A program made the position numbers and the translations under genes. A DNA stretch of 8,625 nt from Geothermovivens sp964644845 (GTDB taxonomy: Bacteria; Zhuqueibacterota; Zhuqueibacteria; Oleimicrobiales; Geothermoviventaceae), in assembly GCA_964644845.1 (NCBI GenBank), contig CAZXXS010000020.1:1-8625 (forward strand). Reading direction: 5' to 3'. The notes below the pieces were generated by a model, which saw only the letters and a program-made list of their open reading frames with translations, searched no databases and had not been told where the DNA came from. Shown piece by piece: positions 6,498-8,625 of the stretch (its first letter is position 1; every line of letters starts with the position of its first letter).

Positions 6498-6817
6498 GTT
6501 TACACTCCGAATTTCAACTGTAGCCCGTCACTCCGCGATCACTCTTACACGCCAAAAATGTCTGTTGAAGCCGAACTCATTTGTTGTTACGTTTGCTCCT
6601 AACGTCTTGGTGCAAATTTCGCCCTCCAACCGCTGCCCTCCCCTGCACCAGGGCTCGCTGGGTCGCGTTTCTGTGGCGGTCGGTCGCCAGCGGGAGTTTG
6701 TTCCCCGAGGTAAGATTGACCCGGACAACACAAAATGGAGCCTGGCGCTTTTGCTCCGGTGCCGTGTCGGTTTTTTTCCTCTTGCGAAGGTGCTGCCAGA
6801 ATGCCAGAACCGTGGGA
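6498..6817. other. Spacer between DUF456 and MgtC genes
   Basis: No gene is visible. On the plus strand a run of seven T (in TCGGTTTTTTTCC, near 6765-6780) follows only weak stems, and on the minus strand this is an A-tract, so it does not terminate the DUF456 transcript. The spacer is long enough to hold a separate promoter for the MgtC gene, but I see no clear -35/-10 pair. Confidence 0.45.
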
Positions 6818-7321
6818 CTAAAACAGGCGCACAGCGATTACCACGTCCATGCCGATGGCCACCGCGATCTTTAGCAATTTACCGCTGGCAGCTCCCACAA
6901 AGGCACCCCATCCGGCGCGAAGGGCCCGTGCAGGATCACCAAAAGCGAAAAACTCCAGCGTCGCCGCGCCTGCGTAAGCTCCCACGAGCGCACCCAGCAG
7001 ACTACCGAAAAAAGGCAAGACAGGCGTCATCCAGACTGCGCCGAGGAACCCACCGATCACCGCACCCCAGAAACCCCAACGTGAGGAGCCGGCCTTTTTG
7101 GCTGCCAGTCCGCCGAGCATGAATTCCACGGCTTCGACCGCTACGGACACAAGGAACAGCGCGAGCACAAAACCCAGCGTGATCTGGTGAAAACCGGTCA
7201 AAAGGCCGTAAACGAATGCGGCCAGGGTAATGATGAACGTGCCCGCCACACCGAAGGGAATCACAAACACTGCCGCGAGAAGCACGACCCAGAGAAGAAC
7301 GAGGCCAAGAAAATGTCCCAC
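6818..7321 (-). CDS. DUF456 family small membrane protein
   Basis: This 167-residue, very hydrophobic, glycine-rich protein shows the DUF456 hallmark GLAAKKAGSSRWGFWGAVIGGFLG at 71-94, split here as GLAAKKAGSS then RWGFWGAVIGGFLG. Membrane segments lie near 5-40, 48-68, 84-98, 105-122 and 137-165, with repeated small-residue GxxxG-like patterns in the later ones. Length is normal for the family, whose function is unknown. The start is GTG at 7321, supported by GAGGAG with a 6-nt gap to the start codon. Only 16 bp separate it from the reductase gene upstream, so the two are probably one transcript. Confidence 0.92.
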   Translation of the reverse strand: MGHFLGLVLLWVVLLAAVFVIPFGVAGTFIITLAAFVYGLLTGFHQITLGFVLALFLVSVAVEAVEFMLGGLAAKKAGSSRWGFWGAVIGGFLGAVWMTPVLPFFGSLLGALVGAYAGAATLEFFAFGDPARALRAGWGAFVGAASGKLLKIAVAIGMDVVIAVRLF

Positions 7322-7337
7322 AGAAATCTCCTCATGT

Positions 7338-8258
7338 CTACGCTTGGATTGTCGAGTCTACATCCGGCTGCTCGCTCAAAAGCCGTTCCAGAGCCGTGTC
7401 GATGTCCAGAAACGGTGTCTTAAGAGCGGTTTTGGCTCTGGCAATGTTCAAGGAAAGGTCACGCGGCCGGGGAGCGCGAAAGCGAATGTCCGCGAGTTTC
7501 GCCGGTTGGAGTCTTTCTGCTGACAGCCCAAGCTTGCGGACGAGTTTTTGGCCGAAAGTGTAGCGATCAATTCTCTCCGTTCCCGCCAGGTGAAAAAGCC
7601 CGGAGAGGCGGTTCCCGGCTAACTCCAGAAGGGCTTCGGAAAGATTCTGTACCAGGATTGGTGTGCGGTACTGGTCCGTGAACAACGGAACGGGTTCACC
7701 CGCGTGGACCTTTTGTTCGATCCATTCCGAGAACGAGGAGCCGCCCAAGTAGGGTTTCCCGAAAATCAGCGCCGTTCTCGCAACGGCGGCCTGCGGCGCC
7801 ACGCGTTGGACGAGTGCCTCCGCTTCGGCCTTTGTTTTCCCGTAAACGCTGATCGGCTTGACGGGATCTGCCTCCGTGTAGTTGCCCCTCTCACCATCGA
7901 AAACCATGTCGGTGGAAACGAAAACAAAGCGGGCGCCGATGTCCACCGCAAGTTGTGCCAGGTGGCCCGTTGCGTCTACGTTGGCCCGCCGCGCTTGGTC
8001 CGGGTGATCCTCGCACCAGTCGAGATTCGCTTCGGCTGCAGCGTGAATGATCGCCTGGGGCTTAATGTCGCGAATCAGACTTTCGACGGCACTATCGTCG
8101 GTCAGGTCACACTGGTGCCACACTGTACCAGGTAACCGAAAGGGTGTGCGCCGCCAAATGGCGTGAACCTGCCACGATTGCCGACCAAGGGCCACGAGCC
8201 AACCGCCAAGGAAACCGCTGGCTCCGGTGACGAGTAGTGTGGGTTCCTCTTCTGTCAC
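7338..8258 (-). CDS. RmlD-like extended SDR NAD(P)-dependent reductase
   Basis: This is a protein of about 306 residues of the dTDP-4-dehydrorhamnose reductase (RmlD) / sugar-nucleotide-binding SDR type. Numbered from a GTG at 8264, the nucleotide-binding motif TGASGFLGG is at 13-21, CDLTD at 52-56, HAAA at 74-77, FVSTDMVFDGERG at 115-127 and the catalytic YGKTK at 141-145 (Tyr141, Lys145, with Ser117/Thr118). RmlD reduces dTDP-4-keto-rhamnose in L-rhamnose synthesis; no rmlA, rmlB or rmlC is nearby, so the substrate is uncertain and a MAT2B-like or other sugar role is possible. Two in-frame GTG codons lie at 8264 and 8258. I choose 8258 because GAGGTG at 8267-8262 is a usable ribosome-binding site for it, while the first GTG lies inside that site. 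It is the first gene of a pair with DUF456. Confidence 0.9.
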   Translation of the reverse strand: MTEEEPTLLVTGASGFLGGWLVALGRQSWQVHAIWRRTPFRLPGTVWHQCDLTDDSAVESLIRDIKPQAIIHAAAEANLDWCEDHPDQARRANVDATGHLAQLAVDIGARFVFVSTDMVFDGERGNYTEADPVKPISVYGKTKAEAEALVQRVAPQAAVARTALIFGKPYLGGSSFSEWIEQKVHAGEPVPLFTDQYRTPILVQNLSEALLELAGNRLSGLFHLAGTERIDRYTFGQKLVRKLGLSAERLQPAKLADIRFRAPRPRDLSLNIARAKTALKTPFLDIDTALERLLSEQPDVDSTIQA

Positions 8259-8267
8259 GTGCACCTC

Positions 8268-8625
8268 AAAGGTTTTTGTAACATTTACGAATCTTGCCTT
8301 TTTGGTGCAAGTGGAAATTCGAGGGGTTACCCCCGTTTTCCCGTGGGATCGTGTGGGAACTACGAAGAGACTTGGTTGTTACTGCCAAAATCGCTTCCAG
8401 GGCACAGTGAGAACTTGAGAATCAGGGCACGTTTTCGCAGGGAATGGTCCCGCACGGTCTGGACAGGACTCGCCATTTACGGTTCTTTTCTTCTTGGGCG
8501 CAGGGGATTGGCGCGCTGTGCGGGGGATCGGGTTTTGGCGGCGGCTTACTCTCAAGCGCAACAGTAGTCTGTCGTACTCAATTGGTTGTTCACGAGAGGA
8601 GTCTCGGAGGCACCTCGAGCGTCAC
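8268..8625. other. Spacer upstream of the RmlD-like gene
   Basis: No supported gene. A minus-strand TTGCAC followed at 17 nt by TAAATG is a poor promoter match about 40 bp above the reductase. GGGGTTACCCC near 8323-8333 is a small hairpin. An imperfect 14-nt direct repeat sits at 8498-8511 and 8518-8531 (11 of 14 identical). At the right edge a minus-strand frame of 11 codons ends in TGA at 8590-8592 and could be the tail of a gene beyond the window, but this is too short to support. Confidence 0.4.

Noticed and set aside
6496..7122. 208-codon open frame on the plus strand
   Set aside because: Antisense to the DUF456 gene over half its length, with Arg/Pro-rich translation and no motif.
8590..8625. 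Tail of a minus-strand gene running in from the right edge
   Set aside because: Only 11 codons before a TGA; too short to judge.

Overview
The window is about 8.6 kb of bacterial chromosome, moderately GC-rich and loosely packed. Six protein genes are supported and cover roughly 60 % of the bases. The rest is long spacer DNA rich in inverted repeats. No rRNA, tRNA, CRISPR array, transposase or phage gene was seen. The gene mix is a lipoprotein with an aldose-epimerase-like look, a secreted propeller-type glycosidase-like protein, a DUF5009/HGSNAT-like membrane acyltransferase, a RmlD-like reductase, a DUF456 protein and a short MgtC. Together with the hairpin-rich spacers this suits a free-living, sugar-degrading bacterium of the Verrucomicrobiota/Planctomycetota, Acidobacteriota or Hydrogenedentes kind. 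That placement is inference from gene style only; no phylogenetic marker is present.

Layout: 1-482 holds two related copies of a noncoding module of about 200 bp, each with four strong hairpins and a conserved core. 483-1033 is spacer DNA with a small palindromic element near 844-888. 1034-2152 (+) encodes the DUF5009/HGSNAT-like membrane protein. 2153-2569 is a convergent spacer with a degenerate 31-nt direct repeat. 2570-3613 (-) encodes an exported beta-propeller protein of GH43-like appearance. 3614-3921 is a spacer with two long hairpins. 3922-5106 (-) encodes a lipoprotein of the DUF4380/DUF6786 type, with a plausible sigma-70 promoter at 5214-5242 and a leader hairpin. 5243-6047 has no convincing gene but carries a hairpin cluster. 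6048-6497 (-) encodes a short MgtC/SapB protein, 6818-7321 (-) a DUF456 membrane protein, and 7338-8258 (-) a RmlD-like SDR reductase. 8265-8625 is upstream spacer.

How the genes may work together: the two exported minus-strand proteins (lipoprotein and propeller) and the facing membrane acyltransferase look like an accessory carbohydrate-processing set, with envelope-anchored sugar binding or hydrolysis and transmembrane acylation of sugars. The right-hand set (reductase, DUF456, MgtC) is co-directional. The first two genes are separated by only 16 nt and are probably cotranscribed; the MgtC gene follows after about 320 bp. Nothing here is a recognised defence or mobile system. The strongest candidate for something undescribed is the duplicated multi-hairpin module at 1-482, which shows a compensatory base-pair change between copies.
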